NCBI GenBank assembly: GCA_017548605.1
Contig: JAFYZT010000031.1
Coordinates: forward strand, 24,091-88,090
DNA from: Prevotella sp.
Lineage (GTDB): Bacteria; Bacteroidota; Bacteroidia; Bacteroidales; Bacteroidaceae
DNA: 64,000 nucleotides
Direction: 5' to 3'
Shown: positions 9,947 to 18,909 of the stretch, piece after piece
Layout of the letters: each line of letters begins with the position of its first letter
Position numbering within the stretch: position 1 is the first letter of the stretch
The notes under the pieces: generated by a model
The model's database searches: none
Seen by the model: the letters and a program-made list of their open reading frames with translations, nothing else
What the model was told of the DNA's origin: nothing
Position numbers and translations under genes: made by a program

Positions 9947-12154
9947 ATGGCAAAAAAATCATTCTACCTCTTGGCAGTGCTCACCCTGCTTGCCCTTACG
10001 GCAACAGCGGCACCACGCACAAAAGCACGCATGCAACAGGCTGCGGCTACAGCCATCAACCAACATCGTGCGGGCAAGCACATGGCTCCGCGTACCGATG
10101 CTTTGAAAGTCCTCAAGTCAACTTCCAGCTATGAAATCATAGGATACGAGAGGGGAGGCTTCGCCATCATCTCCGCCGATGACCTGGTACCCGAAGTGCT
10201 GGGCGTGTCAGCGGCAACTTACAGTGAGGGCAGGAACCCCAATTTCCAATGGTGGCTCAACGCCATGGAAGATGTGGTGAGCTATGCCGTGGCGAATAAC
10301 ATCCGGCTGAACACCACTACGCCCGACCCCAACAAATATCCCACCGAAGTGGAGCCCATGCTGACCACACAGTGGGACCAGGAAGAACCATATAATAATA
10401 TGTGTCCCACCGCCAGCGGCTCTACCAGGTGTCTGACAGGATGTGTGGCCACCGCCATGGCACAGGTGCTCAACTACCACAAGACGCCACCTCATGGCCA
10501 GGGTCAACGTACCATCTACTACCCTTACAACACTCCTTCAGGGCAGGCGGTGACGGCCAATTTCGATGATGACTTCTATGACTGGGAGAATATGCGCGAC
10601 ATCTATGTCCAAGGTCAGTACACCCAAGCGGAAGCAGATGCCGTGGCACTGCTCATGCGCGATTGCGGTGTGGCCGCCGACATGCAATATGGTAGTCCGA
10701 GCGAAGGTAGTGGTGCCTATTCACAAGATGCCGCCCAAGGTCTGCGTGACTATTTCGGCATCGAGGAAGCCGAATGTCTGGAGCGCGACAACTACGGTGA
10801 GAGTGCCTGGATGGACATTGTTTACCGTGAACTCAGCGAACATGGTCCGTTGTACTATGGCGGCGGTGATGGCTGGGCTGGCGGTCATGCCTTTGTGCTC
10901 CATGGCTATCGTCCCAATGGCATGGTGTGTGTGAACTGGGGTTGGAGCGGCGACGACGATGGTGACTACGACATCGCCCTGCTTAATCCGGGATGGTATT
11001 CGTTCAAGTACCAGCAAGATATGATCATTGGCGTGACGAGCGACAATGTCCTGCAGTTGCGCAGCGAAGAGGTAACGGTAGCCTCCGAGGGCACGTTGCA
11101 GCAAGAGGTGGAATCCCTTGAGGGAGAAGGACCGATTGGTAAACTGTCCGTCACAGGTCCACTCGATGAGAACGATATGCTTTATCTGCGCTATCTGGCC
11201 GGTCGCGACAGCGAAGGACAGGAGACGGAAGGCAGTCTGCGTACCCTTGACCTCACCGATGCCACACTACCTGGCAACGGTTTACCTGAAGCCATTTTCA
11301 AAGGCTGTTCATCCCTGCGCCGTGTGCAACTGCCAAAGAGTGTTGAACAGATAGGCAGTGAGGCCTTCAGCGGATGTTCTAATCTCTCAGCGCTGCGCAT
11401 CCCCAGCAAGCAGATACCCACTTTGGGAGGAGCAAGAGTGTTCGAAGGCATGCCCTTCGGTGCCGCCCACCTCTATGTGCGTAGTGGCTTGAAGAAAAAA
11501 TACATGCAAGCAGCGCAATGGAAGGAGTTCGGTGAGGAGAACACATCGGAATTTGGCACGAGCGTGAAAGTGCGCAACACCATTCGCTACTATGGTGAAG
11601 AGAACCCCGATTTGATATACATCGTCAACGGCGACCCCGTACACGGAACACCTGAATTAACCTGTGAGGCCACGCCCTCATCACCGGCGGGACGCTATCC
11701 CATCACCATCACGCCGGGTACCATATCAAGCGAAGACGTTGACTTCTTCGACGGTTACCTCGTGGTACAACGCGTAGAAGCCACAGCTACTGTAGGCAAC
11801 TATACCCGTGAAGCGGGACAGCCCAACCCCGTGTTCGAAATCGAGAGTTATGAAGGACTGGTGCTCGATGAGACGGTACCCGTATGGGTGGAAGAGCCCG
11901 TCATCACCACCACGGCCGATGAGGACTCGCCCGAGGGCGAATATCCCATCATTGTGGAGAGTGCCAAGGCCGCCGGTTATACTTTCACTTTCATTGCCGG
12001 CACGCTGACCGTTACCCCGTCAACAACAGGCATCACCGACCTGACTGTTTCCTCTGAAAAACAGCAGAAAGTATATACGCTTGATGGTCGCCAAGTGAAC
12101 GGACAACCCCAAAAGGGTGTTTACATTGTCGGAGGAAAGAAAGTAGTGAAATAA
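9947..12154 (+). CDS. Secreted C10 family cysteine protease (streptopain-like) with leucine-rich repeat and MBG-like domains
   Basis: A 735-residue exported protease. The ATG at 9947 gives a clean signal peptide (MAKKSFYLLAVLTLLALTATAA); a TTG six bases earlier is less likely. Residues about 25-120 are the Spi-like inhibitory propeptide (YEIIGYERGGFAIISADD). The C10 peptidase domain covers about 125-360, with the catalytic Cys in CLTGCVATAMAQVLNYHK and the catalytic His in GGHAFVLHGY, followed by VNWGWSGDDDGDY. Residues about 420-530 hold BspA-type leucine-rich repeats (LPKSVEQIGSEAFSGCSNLS). MBG-like domains (YTREAGQPNPVF) follow at about 560-690. The tail YTLDGRQVNG then GVYIVGGKKVVK is a type IX sorting signal. 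It probably degrades host or dietary protein outside the cell. Related enzymes are the interpains of Prevotella and SpeB of streptococci. Confidence 0.92.
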   Translation: MAKKSFYLLAVLTLLALTATAAPRTKARMQQAAATAINQHRAGKHMAPRTDALKVLKSTSSYEIIGYERGGFAIISADDLVPEVLGVSAATYSEGRNPNFQWWLNAMEDVVSYAVANNIRLNTTTPDPNKYPTEVEPMLTTQWDQEEPYNNMCPTASGSTRCLTGCVATAMAQVLNYHKTPPHGQGQRTIYYPYNTPSGQAVTANFDDDFYDWENMRDIYVQGQYTQAEADAVALLMRDCGVAADMQYGSPSEGSGAYSQDAAQGLRDYFGIEEAECLERDNYGESAWMDIVYRELSEHGPLYYGGGDGWAGGHAFVLHGYRPNGMVCVNWGWSGDDDGDYDIALLNPGWYSFKYQQDMIIGVTSDNVLQLRSEEVTVASEGTLQQEVESLEGEGPIGKLSVTGPLDENDMLYLRYLAGRDSEGQETEGSLRTLDLTDATLPGNGLPEAIFKGCSSLRRVQLPKSVEQIGSEAFSGCSNLSALRIPSKQIPTLGGARVFEGMPFGAAHLYVRSGLKKKYMQAAQWKEFGEENTSEFGTSVKVRNTIRYYGEENPDLIYIVNGDPVHGTPELTCEATPSSPAGRYPITITPGTISSEDVDFFDGYLVVQRVEATATVGNYTREAGQPNPVFEIESYEGLVLDETVPVWVEEPVITTTADEDSPEGEYPIIVESAKAAGYTFTFIAGTLTVTPSTTGITDLTVSSEKQQKVYTLDGRQVNGQPQKGVYIVGGKKVVK

Positions 12155-12164
12155 GAAGCTCCGC

Positions 12165-12189
12165 CTACCCCCTCCCAAGGAGGGGGAGA
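12165..12189. repeat. REP-like palindrome copy
   Basis: CCCCCTCCCAAGGAGGGGGAG begins about 10 bases after the stop of the C10 protease. It is a divergent copy of the palindrome described at 53352-53442. Confidence 0.6.
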
Positions 12190-12194
12190 CAGAA

Positions 12195-12231
12195 TTACCC
12201 CGCCAAGGTTTTTAATGCCTTGGCGGGGTAA
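12195..12231. terminator. Strong bidirectional hairpin terminator
   Basis: A 14-base perfect stem (TTACCCCGCCAAGG and its complement) with a 9-base loop, followed by CTTTTTC. It separates the C10 protease from the convergent small membrane gene. Confidence 0.9.
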
Positions 12232-12281
12232 CTTTTTCTGCCATTGGGAAGTAAGAAGGAACTCTCACCATTAACTTCTTC

Positions 12282-12599
12282 TCATACGCTCGGTGTGAGA
12301 GAACGGTGGCGGTATGACCAAACGAACCAGAGGCATAATGAGAGGGCGAAGAACACGGCGAAGATGGCCCAGACCATGGTCGAGGCATCATCGCCACCCG
12401 AACCGATATTGCCCATGTAGGCCTGACCTGCATTGAGGGTATCAGCCACTTGGGAACCAGAACCGACGCTGTCGGTAGCGCCACCGCTGTTGCTCACGGT
12501 GTCCACCACATCCTGTGAATGTCTGCGAAGCCATCTTTGGTATCTCAGAAATTCATCTTCCCTGGGGATTCGCGGAATGTCTAATAATCTGAACATCAT
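12282..12599 (-). CDS. Small membrane protein of unknown function (105 aa)
   Basis: It starts MMFRLLDIPRIPREDEFLRY and has a Ser/Gly-rich middle (about 35-70). One strong membrane segment lies at about 73-95 (MVWAIFAVFFALSLCLWFVW), followed by a short basic end. No family is recognised. It is the last gene of a minus-strand run (GH3, MFS, 108-aa membrane protein, this gene), separated from the previous gene by 86 bases containing the CCTAGG repeat, so it may be on the same transcript. Real coding is supported by the terminator just downstream and the well-formed membrane helix. Function cannot be inferred. Confidence 0.6.
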   Translation of the reverse strand: MMFRLLDIPRIPREDEFLRYQRWLRRHSQDVVDTVSNSGGATDSVGSGSQVADTLNAGQAYMGNIGSGGDDASTMVWAIFAVFFALSLCLWFVWSYRHRSLTPSV

Positions 12600-12630
12600 T
12601 GTTTTTATTTTTATAAGGTTGAAATTTTAG

Positions 12631-12690
12631 CTTTCCTAAGTTATCCTAGGTCTTTCTAGATCTTCCTAGGTTATCCTAGGCTTTCCTAAA
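12631..12690. repeat. Array of six 10-base words (TTATCCTAGG type)
   Basis: Six adjacent decamers: CTTTCCTAAG, TTATCCTAGG, TCTTTCTAGA, TCTTCCTAGG, TTATCCTAGG, CTTTCCTAAA. The stop codon of the gene at 12686-13012 lies inside the last word. Confidence 0.85.
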
Positions 12691-13012
12691 AAATGAGCTG
12701 GAAGAGTACTCCCAGCAGGAAGCTGATGGCATTGCAGAGGAAACTGTAGACGAAGGCTCGCTGCCATTCGCGCACAAACCAGAAGTACCACAGAGCCTCA
12801 ACCACGACCACCAACACCTCGCCCACCGCAATCGCCGTCCAGCTGTTGCCCACGAAGAGCAGATAGAGGTTCAGCGGCACATTGGTCAATATATTGATGA
12901 CCACCGAAGAGAGGAGCACTCGCCTCCGTTTCTCACCCAGCATGATCAACACCCCATATTCGATGAGGATTGTCGCCACCAGGGCAATCAACAGCGTCAA
13001 CACCACACCCAT
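12686..13012 (-). CDS. Small polytopic membrane protein (108 aa)
   Basis: A 108-residue protein with four hydrophobic stretches (about 2-22, 33-52, 58-78, 86-106) and short basic loops (GEKRRR, REWQR). No signature is recognised. It begins 12 bases after the MFS gene ends on the same strand, so it is very likely co-transcribed with the MFS transporter and GH3 enzyme. The stop codon lies in the CCTAGG word array. Confidence 0.7.
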   Translation of the reverse strand: MGVVLTLLIALVATILIEYGVLIMLGEKRRRVLLSSVVINILTNVPLNLYLLFVGNSWTAIAVGEVLVVVVEALWYFWFVREWQRAFVYSFLCNAISFLLGVLFQLIF

Positions 13013-13024
13013 CCCTCTCTCATC

Positions 13025-14038
13025 CTATAACGCTGCCAGCAAGATGAATGACAGCAGATAACCAGGCATCAAGGCCGCCGCCAAGAGGCCGAAGGCCAGA
13101 CCTTCCTTGCCTTTCATCACCACATTGGCCAAGTAGAGTGTGATGGGCATGGTGCAGTTGATCATAAACAGTCCCACGAAGGAGAAAGCCTCATGCAAAC
13201 CGCGTAACATAGAGCAGAGCAAGACAGCCGCCAAGATAAACACCATGGCAGCCACGATACCCCACCATTTCGAAAGCCAGCCTCCCATCATCTTTCCCAA
13301 CATCGATATGGCACCCACCGCCAAAACAACCACACCCTCCTTGCCATGGCCTCCGGAAAACGTCTCTCCCAAAAAGGAGCGAAACATGACGAATGCCATC
13401 AATGCCGCCATGGCTATCCACACAGCCACAGGCGCATACGATGAGCCTTTGCCATCCGAAGTGCCATTCCCTGAAAGGCTGTCTGAGAAACTGTCCGGGA
13501 TGCTATCTCCACGCACATACATCACCGCCAAAAGACAGATGGCCAGAAGGAAGGCATAGAGCAAGAACCAGGAGTGGAACACAATACCCACGGAAAGGCC
13601 GAAAGCCCCCGTCGAAACAAAGGTGCCCACCGCCCTTATGTCATTGTCGGTCTTGAGCACTGTCTGCTTGCCACCCCATACATGAAACAGCGAATTGCCT
13701 ATTCCCAGCAACGTGGCCATAAGAAACGGTCCCATGGCGGAGGAGCCGAACGACGGCCATAAGAACATCAACCAAGGTACCGTCACAGCCATAGTTAGGA
13801 AGAGAATGCTGACCAACAGTACCCAATGTTTGCTCTCGACTTTGTCAACATACCATCCCGTGAGCGGTTGGGTGAGGAACGCCAACACGTTATAGGTGAT
13901 GAACACGCCCACGATATAGTGCCAGTCTATCCTCGAAGCCAACAGGTAAAGACAGCATACACACAACCCATCCACAAGGAAATGCATCAACGAGCATATC
14001 CCTACTGTCTGGAGGTAGTATCGTATATTTGCGGCCAT
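13025..14038 (-). CDS. MFS-type transporter, short form
   Basis: A 337-residue integral membrane protein with about ten to eleven hydrophobic helices. The loop after the second helix, GWYVDKVESKHWV, resembles the MFS A-motif (GxxxDRxGRR) in degenerate form. A second amphipathic segment is near MMGGWLSKWWG, at the start of the second half. It is shorter than the usual 400-residue MFS protein, mainly through short loops. It starts 25 bases after the GH3 gene on the same strand, which suggests uptake of an oligosaccharide or sugar made by that enzyme, but the substrate is not shown by sequence. Confidence is good for a transporter-like membrane protein and moderate for MFS. Confidence 0.7.
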   Translation of the reverse strand: MAANIRYYLQTVGICSLMHFLVDGLCVCCLYLLASRIDWHYIVGVFITYNVLAFLTQPLTGWYVDKVESKHWVLLVSILFLTMAVTVPWLMFLWPSFGSSAMGPFLMATLLGIGNSLFHVWGGKQTVLKTDNDIRAVGTFVSTGAFGLSVGIVFHSWFLLYAFLLAICLLAVMYVRGDSIPDSFSDSLSGNGTSDGKGSSYAPVAVWIAMAALMAFVMFRSFLGETFSGGHGKEGVVVLAVGAISMLGKMMGGWLSKWWGIVAAMVFILAAVLLCSMLRGLHEAFSFVGLFMINCTMPITLYLANVVMKGKEGLAFGLLAAALMPGYLLSFILLAAL

Positions 14039-14063
14039 TCTGGATAGGGGTTAGGGGTGAGAC

Positions 14064-17009
14064 TTATTTTACCACGAAGTCAAGTGTCTTTAAGTCACTA
14101 TCGCGCGACGAGGTGCCATAGAGAATCTGGTACCGTCCCTTACGGGTGGACAGCTCATCGATGGAAGCATCGTAATACTCAAATGCCTCGCCGTCGAGGG
14201 TGATGACCGCCTTGGTGGTCTGTCCCGGCTCCAGCCACACCTTTTGGAAGCCGCGCAGCGACTTAATAGGAGCATCGGGATAGTCAAGGGCCTTGACATA
14301 CACCTGCACCGTCTCAGAGCCGTAACGGTTGCCCGTATTGGTGACTGGCACGGTGATGGTCACCTTGCCATCCTGCTTCATCGATTTCTTCGACAATTTG
14401 CCCTTGCCACAGTCGAAGGTGGTGTACGACAAGCCATAACCGAAGGCATACTGCGGTGTGCCACGGAAATAGCGATAGGTGCGGTTGTCCATGCTGTAGT
14501 CCTTGAAGTCAGGCAGGTCGTTGTTGGAACGATAGAAAGTTACAGGCAGCTTGCCACCAGGATTGAAATCACCGAAAAGCACATCTGCCAGAGCCCGTGC
14601 GCCACCCTGACCGGCATACCATGCCTGCAAGAGCGCATCATACTGACCTTCGACGCTGCCAAAGGCTATGGCCGATCCCGAGCAGTTGACAACGACCACT
14701 GGACGACCTGTTTCATGCATGGCACGTATCAGACGCTGTTGCACGGTGGGCAACTCGATGGTCTCCTTGTCGCCGCCCTCACCTTCCATCTGTGCGGAGA
14801 TGCCACCGATGACGATGATGGCATCGGCTGAGCGCACTTCGTTCTGCAGGTCGGTATAATCCACCAGACGACGTTCGCAGATGTCACCTTGGAACATGGC
14901 GAAATTGCCATTGCCTCGTTTGTACTCAACCACCACGTCGTAGGTCTGTCCTGCCTTCACCTCGAACGATTTATATTCGGGCTGGCGACGGAAGCCGAAG
15001 CCCCTGCGACCACCACCGGGCTTGGCCTCTTCCACCACCTCACCGTTCACTTTCAACACATAACCATTGTCACTGTTGAAGGTATATTTCATCTCGCCCG
15101 TGAAATCGGCCTTGTACCGGCCTGACACACGCACCGAAACGGAATCGGTACTGATGCCCTCGGCAAAGCCCCAGGCACCGAAGGTAGAGAAGCGTAGTTC
15201 ATTGTAATAGCCTGTATTATCAGGATTTCCTACTAATTCGCGGTTATTGAAGAACTCCACGAACACGCCCTTGCCATCATTGAAATCCTGCAAGTGGTGA
15301 ACGGTTGTATAGTCATCGTTCAGTTCACATGCCTTTTGGTAAATCACTTTCGCTCCGGGCACGGCTGCCTTGATGCCGTCCAATAGCGTGTGGGTATGCT
15401 CGGCCGTAGGTGTACCGCCATAGTTGCCGTTCAGCAGGGCTGCATCGTCGGCATTGGGACCAACAACGGCAATCGTCTTGATGCTCTTCGACAGTGGCAA
15501 CACGCCATTATTATCCAACAACACCATTGACTCGCGGGCAGCCTGTGTGGCTAATGCATCATTGCTCTCGCTACTGATGACCTCCGGTCCCAGATTGGCC
15601 CAGGGCGACATCTCGGCAGGGTCGAACATACCCAGTTCGAAACGTCCCATCAAGGTCTTCCTGAGGTGGCCATCCAATACCGACTCCTGAATCAGTCCTT
15701 GCTTCAACGCCTCGGTAAGCACCATGAACACCTTACCGCATTCGAGGTCGGTGCCGTTGAGCACAGCATCCACTGAAGCCGACAGCGGGTCGGGGTGCGT
15801 CTCATGCTGTCCCTTATTGTAGAAATTATTGATGGCATCGCAGTCGGTCAGTACGATGGCTTCGTATCCCCATTTGCGACGTAGGATATCAACGAGCAGA
15901 CGGTCGCTTGTGCAACAGGGTACGCCCTCATAGCGGTTATAGGCACACATCACCTCACGAACGTTGCCTTTCTTCACCAATGCCTTGAAAGCGGGCAGGT
16001 AGGTCTCCCATAGGTCACGCATCGAAACGGAGGCATTATAGGTGTGACGCAACGGCTCCGGACCGCTATGCACGGCATAGTGCTTGGCACAGGCATGGGT
16101 CTTGTAATAGGTATGGTCGCCGAGGGTTGAACTCTTTGGTTCCTGCATACCTAATACGGTCTGCACGCCCAGCACGGCATTCAGATAAGGATCCTCACCA
16201 CAGGTCTCCTGTCCCCTGCCCCATCGCGGGTCACGGAAGATGTTCACGTTCGGACACCAGAATGTCAGTTCGGGATTGCCCGGGTAATACGTCACGCCCA
16301 TAGGCACATTGAACACGTTATGGTCAGAACGGTTCCAGTTGGCACGTGCCTCGTCAGAGACCGTGGAAAAAACCTCATACACCTGCTGTGGGTTAAACGC
16401 GGCAGCCATACCGATGGGCTGCGGATAGACCGTATAGCCTCCCTGCCGCACACCGTGGCACGCCTCACTCCACCAGTTGTAGGAAGGTATACCCAGTCGG
16501 TCAACAGACACCGACTTGTTCATCATCAGTCCCACCTTCTCTTCGGGGGAGAGCAACGATATCAGGTTCTCCACCCTCTCGGCATTGGAAAGCGATGTAT
16601 CTTGGAAAGGATATTTGGTGACAGCGGCACTGTCAACCGTGGCTTTGACGGACAGTGCTCCCAATGTACGGCCATTGTTGTCCACCAGTTCAACACTGCG
16701 ATAGGTCTTCCCTCTGCCTCCCACGGGTGAGAACGTCACCATCACGGGCACAGAAGCCCCCGGCTCGATGTCTGTATTGTCATAGCGTGCCGAAATACAG
16801 TTGCAGCTCGGTATGGCACGGGCTATTTTCACGGTTGCCTGCGATGTGTTGGTCAACATGAACGTATGGCAAATAGTTCCCTCGGCCATGTTGACGGAAC
16901 CGAAATTCCATTCGTAAGCATCGAAAACGACTGGACTGTTCTTCACGCCGGCATGCAGTGCAACGGCGACGAACATTGAACACAGGAGAAAAACAATGGG
17001 TCTTTTCAT
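14064..17009 (-). CDS. GH3 family beta-glycosidase (xylosidase/glucosidase-like) with N-terminal DUF1573-like and internal PA14 domains
   Basis: A 981-residue exported enzyme with a signal peptide at 1-20. Residues about 25-125 look like a DUF1573 Ig-like domain (FGSVNMAEGTICHTFMLTN, SCNCISARYDN). The GH3 N-domain (about 140-430) has NWWSEACHGV, GRGQETCGEDP, CAKHYAVHSGPE and the nucleophile Asp in VLTDCDAINNF (about residue 388). The GH3 C-domain is split by a PA14-like insert (about 590-710, NSDNGYVLKVNGE), and a fibronectin III-like domain closes the protein. GH3 enzymes remove non-reducing terminal sugars with retention. The SEACHGV and TDCDAINN variants resemble xylan beta-xylosidases of Prevotella, so a plant cell-wall sugar substrate is likely. 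It heads an operon with the MFS gene. Confidence 0.9.
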   Translation of the reverse strand: MKRPIVFLLCSMFVAVALHAGVKNSPVVFDAYEWNFGSVNMAEGTICHTFMLTNTSQATVKIARAIPSCNCISARYDNTDIEPGASVPVMVTFSPVGGRGKTYRSVELVDNNGRTLGALSVKATVDSAAVTKYPFQDTSLSNAERVENLISLLSPEEKVGLMMNKSVSVDRLGIPSYNWWSEACHGVRQGGYTVYPQPIGMAAAFNPQQVYEVFSTVSDEARANWNRSDHNVFNVPMGVTYYPGNPELTFWCPNVNIFRDPRWGRGQETCGEDPYLNAVLGVQTVLGMQEPKSSTLGDHTYYKTHACAKHYAVHSGPEPLRHTYNASVSMRDLWETYLPAFKALVKKGNVREVMCAYNRYEGVPCCTSDRLLVDILRRKWGYEAIVLTDCDAINNFYNKGQHETHPDPLSASVDAVLNGTDLECGKVFMVLTEALKQGLIQESVLDGHLRKTLMGRFELGMFDPAEMSPWANLGPEVISSESNDALATQAARESMVLLDNNGVLPLSKSIKTIAVVGPNADDAALLNGNYGGTPTAEHTHTLLDGIKAAVPGAKVIYQKACELNDDYTTVHHLQDFNDGKGVFVEFFNNRELVGNPDNTGYYNELRFSTFGAWGFAEGISTDSVSVRVSGRYKADFTGEMKYTFNSDNGYVLKVNGEVVEEAKPGGGRRGFGFRRQPEYKSFEVKAGQTYDVVVEYKRGNGNFAMFQGDICERRLVDYTDLQNEVRSADAIIVIGGISAQMEGEGGDKETIELPTVQQRLIRAMHETGRPVVVVNCSGSAIAFGSVEGQYDALLQAWYAGQGGARALADVLFGDFNPGGKLPVTFYRSNNDLPDFKDYSMDNRTYRYFRGTPQYAFGYGLSYTTFDCGKGKLSKKSMKQDGKVTITVPVTNTGNRYGSETVQVYVKALDYPDAPIKSLRGFQKVWLEPGQTTKAVITLDGEAFEYYDASIDELSTRKGRYQILYGTSSRDSDLKTLDFVVK

Positions 17010-17049
17010 CTGATGAAAGGATTAAAGATAAGTAATACGGATTATTGCC

Positions 17050-17057
17050 CAAAGGTA
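17050..17057 (-). promoter_or_regulatory. Candidate -7 element for the GH3 operon
   Basis: CAAAGGTA on the plus strand reads TACCTTTG on the minus strand, 41 bases before the start at 17009. The gap 17010-17225 holds no gene. Confidence 0.5.
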
Positions 17058-17225
17058 AGCAAAAAAATCCATATCACCTGTTGTAGATTATCTCATTGTT
17101 CTTTACCTGTCGAAAAAACAAAGAATTTGTTACTTTTTCAGAGGCAAGGGTCAGGGGACAAGGTACGGATTTTGTTTATAAAGATTGCGATTTTTGCCGA
17201 TTCGTCAAGTTTTTCAAAATAATAA

Positions 17226-18797
17226 TTACATCCCTCTCTCGGCCCAGTCACCTCGGTCAAGATTTCGGTATCCTATGGCTTCAGCGATATGGTGGGATTG
17301 CACTCGTTCGGAGTGGTCGAGGTCGGCGATGGTGCGGGCGACCTTAAGGATGCGGTTGTAGGCGCGGGCGGAGAGTTTCAGGCGCTCCATGCCCATGCGG
17401 AGCAGCTGGAGCGACTGCTCGTCGGGTTCGGCAAACTGGTGTATCATACGCTCGGTCATCTGGGCGTTGCAATGGATGCGGCCTCTTCCCCCACCCTCCC
17501 CAAGAGGAAGGGAGCTGAAGCGCTCCTCCTGAATCTTACGGGCTGCGACAACCCGCTCGCGGATGGCGGCGGAAGGCTCGCCCGGTGCCGTCTTCGAAAT
17601 GGCATCGAAGGAGAGGGCTGCTATCTCGCACTGGATATCGATGCGGTCGAGTAGCGGACCGGAAATCTTGTTCATGTAGCGTTGTATCTGACCGGGTGTG
17701 CACACGCAGGTGTGCGTCGGGTCGCCGTAGTAGCCACAGGGACAGGGGTTCATCGAGGCGACGAACATAAACGAGCACGGATATTCGATGGTATATTTGG
17801 CGCGAGAGATGGTGATTTTGCGGTCCTCTAGGGGTTGGCGGAGCACCTCAAGTGTCTGTTTGTTGAATTCAGGCAATTCATCTGCAAAGAGCACACCGTT
17901 ATGCGCCAATGAGATTTCCCCCGGCTGGGGATTGGTGCCGCCACCGACCAAAGCTACCTGTGAGATAGTATGGTGCGGACTACGGAAAGGTCGTTGGGAT
18001 ATAAGACTCATGTTCCGTCCCAATTTTCCCGCAACACTATGAATCTGTGTCGTTTCCAAACTTTCATAGAGCGACAACGGCGGCAAAATGCTCGGCAACC
18101 GCTTGGCCATCATTGACTTGCCACTACCTGGAGGCCCAATCATAATTACATTGTGTCCACCCGCTGCAGCTACCTCCAATGCCCGTTTCACGCTTTCCTG
18201 GCCACGCACATCGGCAAAATCGAGGTCGAAATGGCTCTGCTGCTCATAGAACTCCCGTCGTGTATCGATGCGTGTCGGTTCATAGCTGTCATCACCATTG
18301 AGGAAATTGATGACATCGGTGATGCTCTCCATGCCATACACATCGAGGTTGTTCACCACCGCCGCCTCGCGGATATTCTGCTTGGGAACAATCAGTCCCT
18401 TGAACTTCTCGGCGCGGGCACGTATGGAGATGGGCAGGGCTCCACGAATAGGTTGCAGCAGTCCGTCGAGACCCAGCTCACCCACGAGCATATAGTCGGC
18501 CAGGCGGTCGGAACGTATATTCTCGTTGGCTGCCAAAATGCCGATGGCCAGGGGCAGGTCATAGCCACTCCCCTCCTTGCGAATATCTGCCGGTGCCATG
18601 TTCACCGTGATGTCCGCCACAGGAAATTTGTATCCACAGTTCATCAACGCGGCGGCGATGCGGTCACGACTTTCACGCACCGCCTCATCGCCCAATCCCG
18701 TGAGGTGGTACATCACCCCTCGTGTGAGCGACACCTCGATGGTCACCGTGGTCACCTCCAGCCCGTTTACGGCAGCACTGTATGTTTTTACTAACAT
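17226..18797 (-). CDS. comM: YifB/ComM family Mg-chelatase-like AAA+ ATPase
   Basis: A 523-residue cytoplasmic protein. The N-terminal domain (MLVKTYSAAVNGLEVTTVTI, residues 1-170) is the Lon-like ChlI domain. The AAA+ core has Walker A GPPGSGKSMMAKRLP (about 222) and FADELPEF, and a Cys cluster NPCPCGYYGDPTHTCVC. The family includes ComM, a helicase that extends heteroduplex during natural transformation. Between KIQEERF and IHCNAQM there is an extra segment, SSLPLGEGGGRGR (about residues 427-440), encoded by a REP-like palindrome copy at 17485-17514. The frame is intact, so the protein is probably functional with a longer loop. No clear -7 element is seen upstream. Confidence 0.93.
   Translation of the reverse strand: MLVKTYSAAVNGLEVTTVTIEVSLTRGVMYHLTGLGDEAVRESRDRIAAALMNCGYKFPVADITVNMAPADIRKEGSGYDLPLAIGILAANENIRSDRLADYMLVGELGLDGLLQPIRGALPISIRARAEKFKGLIVPKQNIREAAVVNNLDVYGMESITDVINFLNGDDSYEPTRIDTRREFYEQQSHFDLDFADVRGQESVKRALEVAAAGGHNVIMIGPPGSGKSMMAKRLPSILPPLSLYESLETTQIHSVAGKLGRNMSLISQRPFRSPHHTISQVALVGGGTNPQPGEISLAHNGVLFADELPEFNKQTLEVLRQPLEDRKITISRAKYTIEYPCSFMFVASMNPCPCGYYGDPTHTCVCTPGQIQRYMNKISGPLLDRIDIQCEIAALSFDAISKTAPGEPSAAIRERVVAARKIQEERFSSLPLGEGGGRGRIHCNAQMTERMIHQFAEPDEQSLQLLRMGMERLKLSARAYNRILKVARTIADLDHSERVQSHHIAEAIGYRNLDRGDWAERGM
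17485..17514. repeat. REP-like palindrome copy inside comM
   Basis: The minus strand reads TCCCTTCCTCTTGGGGAGGG followed by a TGGGGGAAG run. It is the same family as the intergenic palindromes and is translated as the SSLPLGEGGGRGR loop. Confidence 0.75.
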
Positions 18798-18802
18798 GGA
18801 AG

Positions 18803-18875
18803 AGTAGAAAAATTAAAATGTTAAAACATTAAAAAATGAAAAGATTATAAGATTAAAAATTGATTGAAGATGTAT
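18803..18875. repeat. AT-rich word array between comM and the lipoprotein gene
   Basis: Degenerate words of about 10 bases (AAAACATTAA, AAAGATTATAAG, AGATTAAAAATT). No gene or clear promoter is seen in the gap 18798-18909. Confidence 0.5.
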
Positions 18876-18909
18876 AGATTATTAGGTAGGGATAGGTTGT
18901 TCTTGGTGG

